Assembly (NCBI GenBank): GCA_002431915.1
Contig: DJEP01000103.1
Span: forward strand, 1 to 64,000
Source: Lachnospiraceae bacterium UBA5895
GTDB lineage: Bacteria > Bacillota > Clostridia > Lachnospirales > Lachnospiraceae
Length of the DNA: 64,000 nt
Reading direction: 5' to 3'
The position numbers and the translations under genes were made by a program. The notes below the pieces were generated by a model that was not told where the DNA came from, ran no database searches, and worked only from the letters and a program-made list of their open reading frames with translations. Of the stretch, positions 18,538 to 27,561 are shown one piece after another. Positions within the stretch are counted from its first letter, which is position 1, and every line of letters begins with the position of its first letter.

Positions 18538-19824
18538 ATGATCATCAAGAAATTTGTTCCCTGTATATATTTATATCACGAGCATGCAGTGCGGAACCTT
18601 ACGGATACCACCATCGTGGATACCGATCCCGTCCGTCTGGCAGATTATTACTGCGAGCACAATGCGGATGAACTGATCATCTTCGATATGTCCGAAGGGG
18701 ATGCAGAGCATGAGGCGGCGTTAGATATCATCAAGGAGATCTGTGCCAAAGCGGAAGTGGATGTCATCGGTGCCGGGAATGTCAAGCGCATGGAAGACAT
18801 TAAGAAATTACTTTATGCCGGATGTAAAAAGGCAGTTCTCGACTATGAGAAAGAAAGTAATATTGAGATCACGGAAGAGGTCTCCCTGAAATTCGGCAAG
18901 GATAAGATACTGATCTCTTACAATGATCCCGCTGTGCTGGAATTACATAAGGAAAGCATCGAAAAGTATATCTCTGCCATGATCCTGATGAATCCTCACC
19001 AGATCCGGGAGACACAGAGTATTCTGTCTCTGCCCTTTTTCGTGCAGATTAATCAGGTAGCACTGAACAAGCTGTTGGAGATCTTCGCATATGAAAATGT
19101 ATGCGGCGTCACCGGCAATACCATCAACGATAATGTAAAAGAGATCGTTGCCCTGAAGGATCTGTGCCGGGAAAATGATATTCCCATCGAATCCTTCCAG
19201 GCTGCTTACAAGTGGGAAGATTTCAAGAAAAACAGTGACGGCATGGTGCCTGTTATCGTGCAGGATTACCGTACCCAGGAAGTACTGATGATGGCTTATA
19301 TGAATGAGGAAGCTTACGAACAGACTCTGAAACTGGGCAAAATGACTTACTACAGCAGAAGCCGTCAGGAATTGTGGCTGAAGGGCTTAACCAGCGGTCA
19401 TTACCAGTACGTAAAGGAACTGGTGGCAGACTGTGATATGGACACGATCCTTGCAAAAGTATCCCAGGTGGGTGCAGCCTGCCATACCGGAAGCAGAAGC
19501 TGCTTCTTCAACGAGATCACGAAAAAAGATTATGAGGAGAGCAACAATCCCTTACAGGTATTTGAGGAAGTCTTCGACGTAATCAAGGACCGTAAGGTAC
19601 ACCCCAAGGAAGGTTCTTATACCAATTACCTGTTCGATAAGGGAATCGACAAGATCCTTAAGAAACTGGGTGAGGAGGCGACGGAGATCGTGATTGCCGC
19701 GAAAAATCCCAACCCCAATGAGGTCAAGTATGAGATCAGTGATTTCCTGTATCATATGATGGTACTGATGGCAGAAAAAGACGTCACCTGGGAAGAGATC
19801 ACTACAGAGCTTGCGAACCGTTAA
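18538..19824 (+). CDS. hisI: HisIE (PRA-CH / PRA-PH) fused to an N-terminal degenerate HisF-like barrel
   Basis: The C-terminal half has two enzymes: phosphoribosyl-AMP cyclohydrolase (about residues 220-325, with ADCDMDTIL and ACHTGSRSCFF) and phosphoribosyl-ATP pyrophosphatase (about 335-428, with GEEATEIV and ISDFLYHMMVL). The first about 205 residues resemble HisA/HisF: KKFVPCIYLYHEH, DPVRLADYYCEHNADELIIFD and VIGAGNVKRMEDIKKLLYAG. The catalytic Asp11 of HisF is Tyr11 here and the second catalytic Asp is also missing (ISYND), so the barrel is probably inactive and may be structural or regulatory. Genes hisA, hisF, hisH and hisC are not in this operon. I prefer the ATG at 18538, with GCGAGG upstream, over the in-frame GTG at 18490. 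Confidence 0.88.
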   Translation: MIIKKFVPCIYLYHEHAVRNLTDTTIVDTDPVRLADYYCEHNADELIIFDMSEGDAEHEAALDIIKEICAKAEVDVIGAGNVKRMEDIKKLLYAGCKKAVLDYEKESNIEITEEVSLKFGKDKILISYNDPAVLELHKESIEKYISAMILMNPHQIRETQSILSLPFFVQINQVALNKLLEIFAYENVCGVTGNTINDNVKEIVALKDLCRENDIPIESFQAAYKWEDFKKNSDGMVPVIVQDYRTQEVLMMAYMNEEAYEQTLKLGKMTYYSRSRQELWLKGLTSGHYQYVKELVADCDMDTILAKVSQVGAACHTGSRSCFFNEITKKDYEESNNPLQVFEEVFDVIKDRKVHPKEGSYTNYLFDKGIDKILKKLGEEATEIVIAAKNPNPNEVKYEISDFLYHMMVLMAEKDVTWEEITTELANR

Positions 19825-20101
19825 CCGCGGTTTCCACCCAGGTCTCCAGATAAGTGGTGTAATCTACATCGGCGATATACCAAAGCACTTGATCCATGGA
19901 GAGTCCGGCGAAGCTTTTCCCGTTTTGATCCAGTAACAGAATCGTTAAAAACAATACCCCCGCCAGAGCAAGACGGATCCGGAACGTACCGCTGTCATTT
20001 GATGCGTCGTTCGAGGGATCTTCCTGCTCTGGTTTTATTTGTGTCTGTCTGCGCATCTGCTGTAATATTTCTTCCTGATTTCTGTAATCCTGATTTTCCA
20101 T
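19802..20101 (-). CDS. Small single-pass membrane protein, function unknown
   Basis: It is 99 residues long with a Gln/Glu-rich N-terminus (MENQDYRNQEEILQQMRRQ), one hydrophobic helix (about residues 42-58, LALAGVLFLTILLL) and a 40-residue acidic extracellular-looking tail. I recognise no family. The ATG at 20101 follows GGGGAT on the minus strand. Its 3' end overlaps the end of hisIE by 23 bp. The reading frame looks like a real membrane protein rather than an antisense shadow because most of it lies outside hisIE. Confidence 0.65.
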   Translation of the reverse strand: MENQDYRNQEEILQQMRRQTQIKPEQEDPSNDASNDSGTFRIRLALAGVLFLTILLLDQNGKSFAGLSMDQVLWYIADVDYTTYLETWVETAVNGSQAL

Positions 20102-20157
20102 GCTAATCCCCGTGCCTTTCCGTAACCTGCAAACTTTGGGCCGCAGGCACAAATTTG

Positions 20158-20183
20158 AGTGTGAAAAATTTATTTTTCACACT
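20158..20183. repeat. Perfect AT-rich inverted repeat
   Basis: The 11-bp arms AGTGTGAAAAA and TTTTTCACACT flank a 4-nt loop TTTA. It lies between the small membrane protein gene and the moxR operon. It could act as a bidirectional terminator or as an operator; the sequence does not decide between them. Confidence 0.7.
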
Positions 20184-20245
20184 ATTCTCCTTTGCAGTTC
20201 ATATTTATGTGCCGTTTGGGACTGGCAGAACTACTTTTTTTAAGG

Positions 20246-20306
20246 TATAATTAAACTTATTCAGAACCGTGTAAGAGGCTTTTTTTGTGAAATGAAGTTC
20301 TGAATA
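20246..20306 (+). promoter_or_regulatory. Candidate promoter and leader hairpin of the moxR operon
   Basis: A consensus -10 TATAAT (20246-20251) has only a weak -35 at 17 bp (TGGCAG, 20223-20228). Just downstream, a perfect 10-bp inverted repeat, TATTCAGAAC (20258-20267) and GTTCTGAATA (20297-20306), brackets a T-rich stretch 23 bp ahead of the moxR start. It may form an RNA hairpin or be a regulator site. Confidence 0.5.
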
Positions 20307-20329
20307 GTTTAAATATTTTAGGAGAGCGT

Positions 20330-21280
20330 ATGGCAGAACAGACAGGAAAAGACTTAGCGGATAAGATACAGAATAATATTCAGAAAGTACTGGTGGGAAA
20401 GGAGCAGGTGACAGAACTTCTCCTGACCGCACTTTTTGCCGACGGACATGTCCTCTTAGAGGATGTCCCCGGTACGGGCAAGACAAAGCTTGCCAAAGCC
20501 CTGGCAAGATCCATCAGTGCCGATTTTCGCAGAGTACAGTTTACCCCGGATCTGTTACCGGGAGACATTACCGGTATCAATGTCTATGACAGACAGAAAA
20601 ATGAGTTCACCCTGCGCAAGGGTCCGGTGTTCACCAATATTTTACTGGCGGATGAATTGAACCGTGCCACGCCCAGGACCCAGGCGGGACTGTTGGAATG
20701 TATGGAAGAACGCCAGGTGACTATCGACGGTGTCTCCTATACACCGGGAGAGCCGTTTTTTGTTATTGCCACGGAGAATCCTATCGAAAGTGCCGGAGTA
20801 TTTCCGCTGCCGGAGGCACAGTTGGACCGTTTCCTCATGAAATTATCCATGCAGCTTCCGGACAGAGAGGAAGAGCTTCGGATTTTGGAACTGTATATGG
20901 AGAAAGATCCGCTGCTTACTTTAACACCGGTAGTTACACTGGACGAGCTGTTATCTGCCAGGGCGGAAGCCGCGAAAGTATTTGTCCACCCCTGCATCCG
21001 GGAATATATGGTACAGATCGTGGAAGCCACGAGAAACGCCGACGGTATTTTGGCAGGAGTAAGCCCCCGAGGCACCTTAGGTCTGTTACGCTGCGTAAAG
21101 GCTTATGCTTATCTGCAGGGACGTAACTTTTGTCTGCCTGATGATGTCCGCACCCTGGTGGTTCCGGTACTTGCTCACAGACTGGTGTGCGGCATGGGGA
21201 CTGCTGCAGGTTCTGCAGCCGGCAGAATGGAAGCGATTCTGTCCTCCATCCCCGTACCCACGGAAAGGTTCGAGCCATGA
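20330..21280 (+). CDS. MoxR family AAA+ ATPase
   Basis: MoxR ATPases act as chaperones for the maturation or regulation of partner complexes, typically encoded with a DUF58 protein. The 316 residues show Walker A LEDVPGTGKTKLA near residue 44, Walker B LLADELNRATPRTQ near residue 105, sensor 1 ATENPIES and sensor 2 SPRGTLGLLR. It is followed by a DUF58 gene with a 4-bp ATGA overlap and then a membrane protein gene, the common three-gene arrangement. The partner substrate is not known. Confidence 0.93.
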   Translation: MAEQTGKDLADKIQNNIQKVLVGKEQVTELLLTALFADGHVLLEDVPGTGKTKLAKALARSISADFRRVQFTPDLLPGDITGINVYDRQKNEFTLRKGPVFTNILLADELNRATPRTQAGLLECMEERQVTIDGVSYTPGEPFFVIATENPIESAGVFPLPEAQLDRFLMKLSMQLPDREEELRILELYMEKDPLLTLTPVVTLDELLSARAEAAKVFVHPCIREYMVQIVEATRNADGILAGVSPRGTLGLLRCVKAYAYLQGRNFCLPDDVRTLVVPVLAHRLVCGMGTAAGSAAGRMEAILSSIPVPTERFEP

Positions 21281-22428
21281 TACAGCTGCTGGGAATTCTG
21301 GTTGTCGCAGTACTTTTGTATCTGGGACAGAAGACCGTATATCAGAAAATATGGCATAAGAACTTAAGAGTCCGCCTGGCTTTTCAGGAACAGGGCATCT
21401 GGGAGGGACAGGAAAGCACCCTGTCGGAGATAATTGAAAATCAGAAAAAACTTCCGCTCACCATGCTGAAGGTCAAGTTCCAGACCGACAGGCATCTGGT
21501 GTTTGCCGATACCAAGGGCTCCCGCACCACGGATAAGTTTTACCGCAATGATATTTTCCAGATTGGACGCATGGAGAAGGTGACCAGAAAATTACACTTT
21601 ACCGCCGCCAGGAGAGGCTATTACACCATCCGGGAAGCGGATCTCGTGGCATCGGATCTGTTCCTGACCGCACAGTATACGGCGGTCACCACCATTGATC
21701 AGTGCAGTCTCTATGTCTATCCGAAGCCCTTTTCCCATCCGGAATTTAAACAGTCCTTAAAGCAGTTAAACGGAGAAGTGCTGGCGAAGAGGCATCTGCT
21801 GGAAGATCCCTTTGAATACCGTGGCATCCGGGAGTACCAGCCCCAGGATGATCTAAGAAGCATTAACTGGAAAGTAACCGCCCGTACCGGGGATTTTAAG
21901 GTCAATCATAAGAATTATACCGCGGAAAAAGCTGTCCGTATTTTTATTAATCTGGAAGATACCGGAATTTTGAAAAAAGAAGACTGTGTGGAAGCCAGTT
22001 TACAGATTGCCACAGCACTTTTGCTTCTGTTTCTGGAACAGGGGATGCAGGTGGCAGTGTATTGCAACGGTGTGGATGTGATCCATAAAGATCCCTGCAT
22101 TTTAGAGGCTGGCGGCGGTGTCAGACAGCGGGAAGCCGTACTGCGGGCTTTTGCCAGGATCGATACATCGCAGCCCGTTCTTTCTTTTACGGAACTGTTC
22201 GGATCCAGGCTCAACGAGACTGCCGGTTCTCTCTATACCTGCATCGTTTCGCCAAATGCGTATGAGGATTTTGCTGAGCTGATCCGGAGATATCATGCAC
22301 TGCATCCGGATATGAAATGGTTCCTGCCCTATTCTGAGGCAGTGCCTCCGGAGACAGAAGAGGGCCTGAAATCCATGATTACTTTTATTTCTCTGAGAGA
22401 AATTTCCCTGCGGGAAGGAAGCGTCTGA
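21277..22428 (+). CDS. DUF58 domain-containing protein
   Basis: DUF58 proteins are membrane-anchored partners of MoxR ATPases with a von Willebrand A-like fold; their biochemical role is unsettled. The protein starts with one transmembrane helix (about residues 3-17), then a beta-rich extracellular-type region. The DUF58 core follows, with YRGIREYQPQDDLRSINWK near residue 184. An in-frame extension exists upstream, but the ATG at 21277 overlaps the moxR stop as ATGA and follows GGAAAGG, so it is the better start (383 residues). Confidence 0.9.
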   Translation: MIQLLGILVVAVLLYLGQKTVYQKIWHKNLRVRLAFQEQGIWEGQESTLSEIIENQKKLPLTMLKVKFQTDRHLVFADTKGSRTTDKFYRNDIFQIGRMEKVTRKLHFTAARRGYYTIREADLVASDLFLTAQYTAVTTIDQCSLYVYPKPFSHPEFKQSLKQLNGEVLAKRHLLEDPFEYRGIREYQPQDDLRSINWKVTARTGDFKVNHKNYTAEKAVRIFINLEDTGILKKEDCVEASLQIATALLLLFLEQGMQVAVYCNGVDVIHKDPCILEAGGGVRQREAVLRAFARIDTSQPVLSFTELFGSRLNETAGSLYTCIVSPNAYEDFAELIRRYHALHPDMKWFLPYSEAVPPETEEGLKSMITFISLREISLREGSV

Positions 22429-22430
22429 AA

Positions 22431-23651
22431 GTGAAAGAATTATTGACGGATTTATTAAATCAATTATGTTTTTATCCTTTTGCCATGACCGCGGCGACAC
22501 TGCTGGCTGCCCTGGAACCGCAGAAGCGCCCTTCCATGGTGGTATGGATGTTGTTGTCGTTACTTTATGTTTTTCTGTATTACGTGAGAAAACGTTGTAA
22601 GCACCTGCCGGTACTTTTATTGTTTCATGGACTGGCGGTGGTAGTTTTGTATGCGCTGCCTGCAGAGAATGGTGTGAACCGCGGGGTAAGATTTCTGGTA
22701 GGAATCGGCTTTGTGATCTATTCCCTCCACCTGCGTTTTCAGACGGAGGATTTCGAGTCGGATCCGCTGCCTCTGCCGTTAGTTTTCGGAATTTCCTTTT
22801 TCTGCCTGTTTTTGCAGCATTATCAGGGAGACACTGCCTGGGATCTTTATTATAGGCTGAGTCTGATCCTGGTCTTTTTGCTGTATGCCGTGATTTTATT
22901 TTTACAGTCCTATGAGGATTTCCTTGTCGTGAACCGCTTAAGCACCGGCAGAATCCCGTTCCGGGAGATCTTCCGTTCGGGACTTCACAGTACAGCAGCT
23001 TTTGTACTGTTTTCCGGAATAATACTGATCCTGGTATCGCAGTTTGCCTGGCTGAAACCGTTCTTACAGGTATTACGTAAAGGTCTGCTTACAGTGCTCC
23101 GCTTTCTGTTCGAACTGCTGCCTACAGCCACCACGGAACCGGAAATTATCATCGAACAGAGCGCAGGCAGTGGCGAAATGCCACTCTTAGAGAGTGAAGA
23201 TCCTTTTATTCTGTGGGTGATTCTGGAATATATTGCCATCATTGCGCTTCTGATCGCCGCCGTGTATTTCCTGTACCGCGGTATCCGCAGGTTTGTGGCA
23301 TTTTTGCAGGAAAAATGGCAGTTTTCAGAGATATCCGGGGAAGAGACTACACCGGAGAACGCAGACAAGAGAGAACGTCTGGAAGATACCGGCAGGCGAA
23401 ATGCACCTTCCGGTCGGAAAAAGTTGGTCTTTTTACTCCATCCGGACGCCGCGCAGAAGATCCGCCGCCTGTATCAGAAAAAAATAAGTACCTGTGGGCT
23501 TGCAAAAGAACGCATCCCATTTTATACTGCTAGAGATGCGCAAAAAAATCTCGGTATTACGGGAATGGCGGAAATCTATGAAAAAGCCCGCTATTCCGGG
23601 ATCCCCTGTACAGAGGAAGATGTCCGTCTGATGAAAAATAAATTGAGGTAA
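22431..23651 (+). CDS. Multi-pass membrane protein of the MoxR-DUF58 cluster, DUF4129-like C-terminus
   Basis: The GTG-started 406-residue protein has about seven transmembrane helices in its first 215 residues and one more near 255-280. A basic, soluble C-terminal domain ends in MAEIYEKARYSGIPCTEEDV, which resembles DUF4129, the C-terminal part of transglutaminase-like proteins found in this operon type. No transglutaminase Cys-His-Asp core is visible, so it looks like a variant that keeps only the membrane and tail parts. It begins 2 bp after the DUF58 stop, with GGGAAGGAAG inside the end of that gene. Confidence 0.75.
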   Translation: MKELLTDLLNQLCFYPFAMTAATLLAALEPQKRPSMVVWMLLSLLYVFLYYVRKRCKHLPVLLLFHGLAVVVLYALPAENGVNRGVRFLVGIGFVIYSLHLRFQTEDFESDPLPLPLVFGISFFCLFLQHYQGDTAWDLYYRLSLILVFLLYAVILFLQSYEDFLVVNRLSTGRIPFREIFRSGLHSTAAFVLFSGIILILVSQFAWLKPFLQVLRKGLLTVLRFLFELLPTATTEPEIIIEQSAGSGEMPLLESEDPFILWVILEYIAIIALLIAAVYFLYRGIRRFVAFLQEKWQFSEISGEETTPENADKRERLEDTGRRNAPSGRKKLVFLLHPDAAQKIRRLYQKKISTCGLAKERIPFYTARDAQKNLGITGMAEIYEKARYSGIPCTEEDVRLMKNKLR

Positions 23652-23660
23652 GTATAGATT

Positions 23661-25535
23661 ATGAATGAGAAATTAGCGTTAAGCGATGATATTCTGATGA
23701 AGATCGAGAAGCCCGCCCGTTACATCGGCAACGAAGTAAATGCGGTGGTGAAGGATTTAAATGATATTGATGTCCGTTTTTGTATGTGTTTCCCGGATGT
23801 CTACGAAATCGGTATGTCCCACTTAGGGATTCAGATCCTGTATGGCATGCTCAACTCCTGGGAGGATGTATGGTGTGAGAGAGTGTATTCTCCCTGGGTG
23901 GATCTGGACGCCATTATGCGTAAGGAACATATCCCCTTGTTTGCCCTGGAGAGTCAGGATCCGGTGAAAGATTTTGATTTCTTAGGAATCACCATCCAGT
24001 ACGAGATGTGTTATACGAATATTTTGCAGGTCCTGGATCTGGCACAGATTCCACTGCTTGCGGCAGAACGGGAAGATGACTGTCCCATCGTCATTGGTGG
24101 CGGTCCCTGCACCTATAATCCGGAGCCTATCGCAGACTTTTTTGATATTTTCTATATCGGAGAGGGCGAGACCCAGTACCGGCCGTTAATCGATCTGTAT
24201 AAAAAATGCAGAGCAGAAAAGACCGGCAGAGAGGAATTTTTACGTCAGGCAGCAAAGCTCCCAGGCATGTATGTCCCCCGGTTCTATGAGACCACCTACC
24301 ACGAAGACGGTACCATCGCCTCCTTCCTGCCTACGGAGGAAGGGATTCCCGCCACGATCCGCAAGGAACTGGTGACGGATATGACTGACAGCTTTTATCC
24401 CATGAAGCCCGTGGTGCCTTATATTAAGGTCACCCAGGACAGAGTGGTCTTAGAGATCCAGCGAGGCTGTATCCGAGGCTGCCGTTTCTGCCAGGCGGGA
24501 CAGCTGTACCGTCCGGTCAGAGAGCGTGACGTGGAAGTATTAAAAAAATACGCTATGGAGATGCTGAAAAACACCGGTCATGAGGAGATCTCCTTAAGCT
24601 CCTTAAGCTCCAGTGATTACAGCAAGCTGCCGGAGCTGATCGATTTCCTGATTGAAGAATGCGACAAGCGGCATATTAATATCTCCCTGCCTTCTCTTCG
24701 TATCGACGCCTTTTCGCTGGATGTCATGAGCAAGGTGCAGGATGTGAGGAAATCCAGCCTGACCTTTGCCCCGGAGGCAGGAAGCCAGAGACTGCGGGAT
24801 GTTATCAACAAGGGACTGACGGAGGAAGTGATCTTGCATGGTTCCGCATTAGCCTTCGAGGGCGGTTGGACAAGAGTAAAGCTGTATTTCATGCTGGGAC
24901 ATCCCACCGAGACGGAGGAAGATATCCGTGGCATTGCCGAGCTGTCCAATAAGATTGCAGCCACCTTCTTCGATACGGTGCCGAAGGAAAAACGTGTCAA
25001 CGGCAGGGTACAGATTGTTACCAGTACCTCTTTCTTCGTACCGAAACCCTTTACGCCGTTCCAGTGGGCACCCCAGTGTACCAAGGAAGAGTTCGTGGAA
25101 AAGGCATATCTGACCCGAAAAGCCATCTCCGAGCAACTGAACCAGAAGAGTATCAAGTACAACTGGCACGAAGCGGATGTCAGCGTCCTGGAAGGAGTAC
25201 TGGCAAGAGGCGACAGAAGATTGTCCCAGGTGCTTTTATATGTCTATAACAAGGGCTGCTTTTACGATGCCTGGAGCGAATACTTCCACAATGATATTTG
25301 GATGGAAGCCTTCGATGCCTGCGGTCTGGATCCGGATTTCTATTCCCATAGGGAGCGTCCTCTGGACGAGATCCTGCCCTGGGATTTTCTGGACTGCGGA
25401 GTGTCCCGCACCTTCCTGGAGAGGGAATGGCAGAAAGCCCAAAATGGTACGATCTCACCAAATTGCAAGCAGGCATGTCAGGGCTGCGGTGCCGCCAGAT
25501 TCGGCTGTGGTATCTGCGTAGAGTCCAGAGGCTGA
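23661..25535 (+). CDS. B12-binding-domain radical SAM protein (TIGR03960-type)
   Basis: The 624-residue protein has an N-terminal region with a cobalamin-binding-like fold (CFPDVYEIGMSHLGIQILYG). The radical SAM core bears the CxxxCxxC cluster motif in QRGCIRGCRFCQAGQ near residue 270, and a C-terminal domain ends in a Cys-rich stretch (CKQACQGCGAARFGCGIC). The exact reaction is unknown. It is followed by a TIGR03936-type gene and RNase G, a widely conserved trio in Clostridia that often lies upstream of rplU and has been taken to suggest a role in RNA or ribosome metabolism. Confidence 0.88.
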   Translation: MNEKLALSDDILMKIEKPARYIGNEVNAVVKDLNDIDVRFCMCFPDVYEIGMSHLGIQILYGMLNSWEDVWCERVYSPWVDLDAIMRKEHIPLFALESQDPVKDFDFLGITIQYEMCYTNILQVLDLAQIPLLAAEREDDCPIVIGGGPCTYNPEPIADFFDIFYIGEGETQYRPLIDLYKKCRAEKTGREEFLRQAAKLPGMYVPRFYETTYHEDGTIASFLPTEEGIPATIRKELVTDMTDSFYPMKPVVPYIKVTQDRVVLEIQRGCIRGCRFCQAGQLYRPVRERDVEVLKKYAMEMLKNTGHEEISLSSLSSSDYSKLPELIDFLIEECDKRHINISLPSLRIDAFSLDVMSKVQDVRKSSLTFAPEAGSQRLRDVINKGLTEEVILHGSALAFEGGWTRVKLYFMLGHPTETEEDIRGIAELSNKIAATFFDTVPKEKRVNGRVQIVTSTSFFVPKPFTPFQWAPQCTKEEFVEKAYLTRKAISEQLNQKSIKYNWHEADVSVLEGVLARGDRRLSQVLLYVYNKGCFYDAWSEYFHNDIWMEAFDACGLDPDFYSHRERPLDEILPWDFLDCGVSRTFLEREWQKAQNGTISPNCKQACQGCGAARFGCGICVESRG

Positions 25536-25600
25536 CCATAAAAGACAGGTTCTTGTGGCATGTTATAAAGTGTAAACGAATAAGAAGAAAGGGAAATTGC

Positions 25601-25620
25601 AGGTCTTTCACGGAAGACCT
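25601..25620 (+). other. Intergenic hairpin
   Basis: The stem AGGTCTT / AAGACCT with a 6-nt loop stands 10 bp upstream of the ATG at 25631. No T-run follows, so it is not a normal terminator. It could be an RNA processing or translational control element, or chance. Confidence 0.5.
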
Positions 25621-25630
25621 CATAGAAATT

Positions 25631-26362
25631 ATGAAGTTAAGAATCAAGTTTAAGAAATACGGACCGGTACGTTTTATCGGTCATCTGGATGTGATGCGTT
25701 TTTTCCAGAAAGCCAACCGGAGAGCGGAGCTGGATGTGGCATACACCGGCGGCTTCAGCCCCCATCAGATCATGTCTTTCGCAGCGCCTTTAGGCGTTGG
25801 ACTGACCAGCAATGGAGAATATATGGATCTAGAGGTGCATTCCATGACTTCCTGCGAAGATGTGAAGACACGGCTAAACGCCGCATCGGTACCGGGCATT
25901 GAGATCACTTCTGTGAAGATCCTGCCGGACAAGGCTGGAAATGCCATGGCAAGTGTGGCTGCCGCAGGATATACAGTTGTTTTCTGGGAGGGCAGAGGTC
26001 CTCATTTTGATCTTGTACCTGCTGTGGAACACTTCCTTACAAAGGACGAGATCCTGATCACCAAGGAAACGAAAAAGGGCAGCCGGGAGATCAATTTAAA
26101 AGAAGGCATCTATGAGATGAAGGTCGTAGAAAATGGCCGTCTGTATCTGTTGGTGGATGCCTCCAGCGCCGGAAATATCAAGCCGATCCAGGTAGTGGAA
26201 GCACTGTTTACGGAAAACAATGAGTCACTCATGGAAAATGCCCTTATGGTCAACAGAGAAGAGACCTATTTAAGAAACGATGCAGGCAAACTGCTTCCCT
26301 TAGATGCCATCGGCTTCGATACTGAGGAGGACTATAAAAAAGCCTCCGGAGATGCCGGATGA
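25631..26362 (+). CDS. TIGR03936 family (DUF2344) radical-SAM-associated protein
   Basis: The 243-residue protein begins MKLRIKFKKYGPVRFIGHLD and continues with FFQKANRRAELDVAYTGGFSPH, the family signature. It is usually encoded next to, or fused with, the radical SAM gene upstream and is thought to work with it; no reaction is established. The frame is open further upstream without an ATG, so the start at 25631 is firm, although its ribosome binding site is weak. Its stop overlaps the next ATG as ATGA. Confidence 0.88.
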   Translation: MKLRIKFKKYGPVRFIGHLDVMRFFQKANRRAELDVAYTGGFSPHQIMSFAAPLGVGLTSNGEYMDLEVHSMTSCEDVKTRLNAASVPGIEITSVKILPDKAGNAMASVAAAGYTVVFWEGRGPHFDLVPAVEHFLTKDEILITKETKKGSREINLKEGIYEMKVVENGRLYLLVDASSAGNIKPIQVVEALFTENNESLMENALMVNREETYLRNDAGKLLPLDAIGFDTEEDYKKASGDAG

Positions 26363-27468
26363 GCCGCAGTCTCACCGGTGGCAGACCGGCCAGAGAAAAA
26401 GAAGTAAATGAGATCCGTAAGAACATGGACTGTACGGAAGGAAAGCTGATCTTCACCTGCCTCAGAGAGCGGAAGGTGGCACTGCTTGTCAATGCAAAGG
26501 GTGTGGCTGCCCTGCGGGTACTTAAACCGGATGCCAGCAGGATCGGAGGTATTTATCTGGGGAAAATTCAGAACGTTGCGAAAAATTTCGATGCCTGTTT
26601 TGTGGAGATTGCCCCCGGTGAGCTGTGCTTTCTGCCGCTGCGTGAGGCTGCGGAAGCGTATCTGACCAATCGTAAGGCAGACGGAACCTTAAAAGCCGGG
26701 GATGAACTCGTAGTCATGGTCACCAGAGATGCCCAGAAGACAAAGCGGGCATCCGTTACCGCAGATCCTTCCCGTATGAAACAGCAACTTGTAAAAGGCG
26801 GCATTGCCCCTGAAAGCGCGTCTGAGGGTCTTCAGAGCCTTTTGGAGCAGTCAGCCCATAAAGTATGCCCTGCATGCCTTCACGCGCCTTCTGAAGCCAT
26901 CTACGAGGTATTGGAGCAATTAGCACTTCCTTCGGAATATTCTGAGGTTCTTACAGACGATGCTGAAATCTTCCGTAAGCTGTCCGAAAGCGGACATAAG
27001 CTTCTTGTAAATAAGCCCCTCAGGCTCTACGAGGATCCCGCCATTTCTTTACGTCTGCTGTATTCTTTGGAGCGGGGATTGGAGGAAGCACTGGATACGA
27101 GGGTATGGCTGAAATGCGGAGGGTATCTTGTCATCGAATCCACGGAGGCAATGACCGTCATTGATGTCAACTCCGGTAAAAATGAATCTAAGAAGCTGGG
27201 AGAAGAGACCTACTATCAGGTCAATGTCGAAGCAGCAGTAGAGGTTGCTAGGCAGCTGCGCCTGCGGAATCTGTCGGGGATCATTATTGTAGACTTCATC
27301 AATATGGCAGAAAAGGAAAATCGTCAAGAGCTGCTGGAATACCTGAAAGCTTTGACTGCGTCGGATCCACAGCATCCAAGGATTGTAGATATGACTCCCC
27401 TTGGTCTGGTAGAGATCACCCGGAAAAAATCACATCCCAACCTGGCGGAACAATGGAAAAAAATATAA
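26359..27468 (+). CDS. rng: Ribonuclease G/E family protein
   Basis: This endoribonuclease is predicted to cut single-stranded A/U-rich RNA in rRNA maturation and mRNA decay. The 369-residue protein has an S1-type N-terminal region (IGGIYLGKIQNVAKNFDACFVEI). The DNase I-like catalytic core carries the two metal-binding aspartates in MTVIDVNSGKNES and GIIIVDFINM. It is shorter than E. coli RNase G. A cysteine pair CPAC sits before the core (about residue 172) rather than after it. It ends at a strong terminator. Confidence 0.9.
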   Translation: MSRSLTGGRPAREKEVNEIRKNMDCTEGKLIFTCLRERKVALLVNAKGVAALRVLKPDASRIGGIYLGKIQNVAKNFDACFVEIAPGELCFLPLREAAEAYLTNRKADGTLKAGDELVVMVTRDAQKTKRASVTADPSRMKQQLVKGGIAPESASEGLQSLLEQSAHKVCPACLHAPSEAIYEVLEQLALPSEYSEVLTDDAEIFRKLSESGHKLLVNKPLRLYEDPAISLRLLYSLERGLEEALDTRVWLKCGGYLVIESTEAMTVIDVNSGKNESKKLGEETYYQVNVEAAVEVARQLRLRNLSGIIIVDFINMAEKENRQELLEYLKALTASDPQHPRIVDMTPLGLVEITRKKSHPNLAEQWKKI

Positions 27469-27484
27469 GAATTGTATAAATATA

Positions 27485-27516
27485 AACCAGTCAACATTTG
27501 TTTGGCTGGTTTTTTG
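27485..27516 (+). terminator. Intrinsic terminator after rng
   Basis: The stem AACCAGTCAA / TTGGCTGGTT with one G-T wobble is followed by a T-run. It closes the unit of moxR, the radical SAM pair and rng before the TetR locus. Confidence 0.9.
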
Positions 27517-27561
27517 TTATATTTCACAATTTCAGGAAACTCTTTTTGGTAAAAAAGTTTC

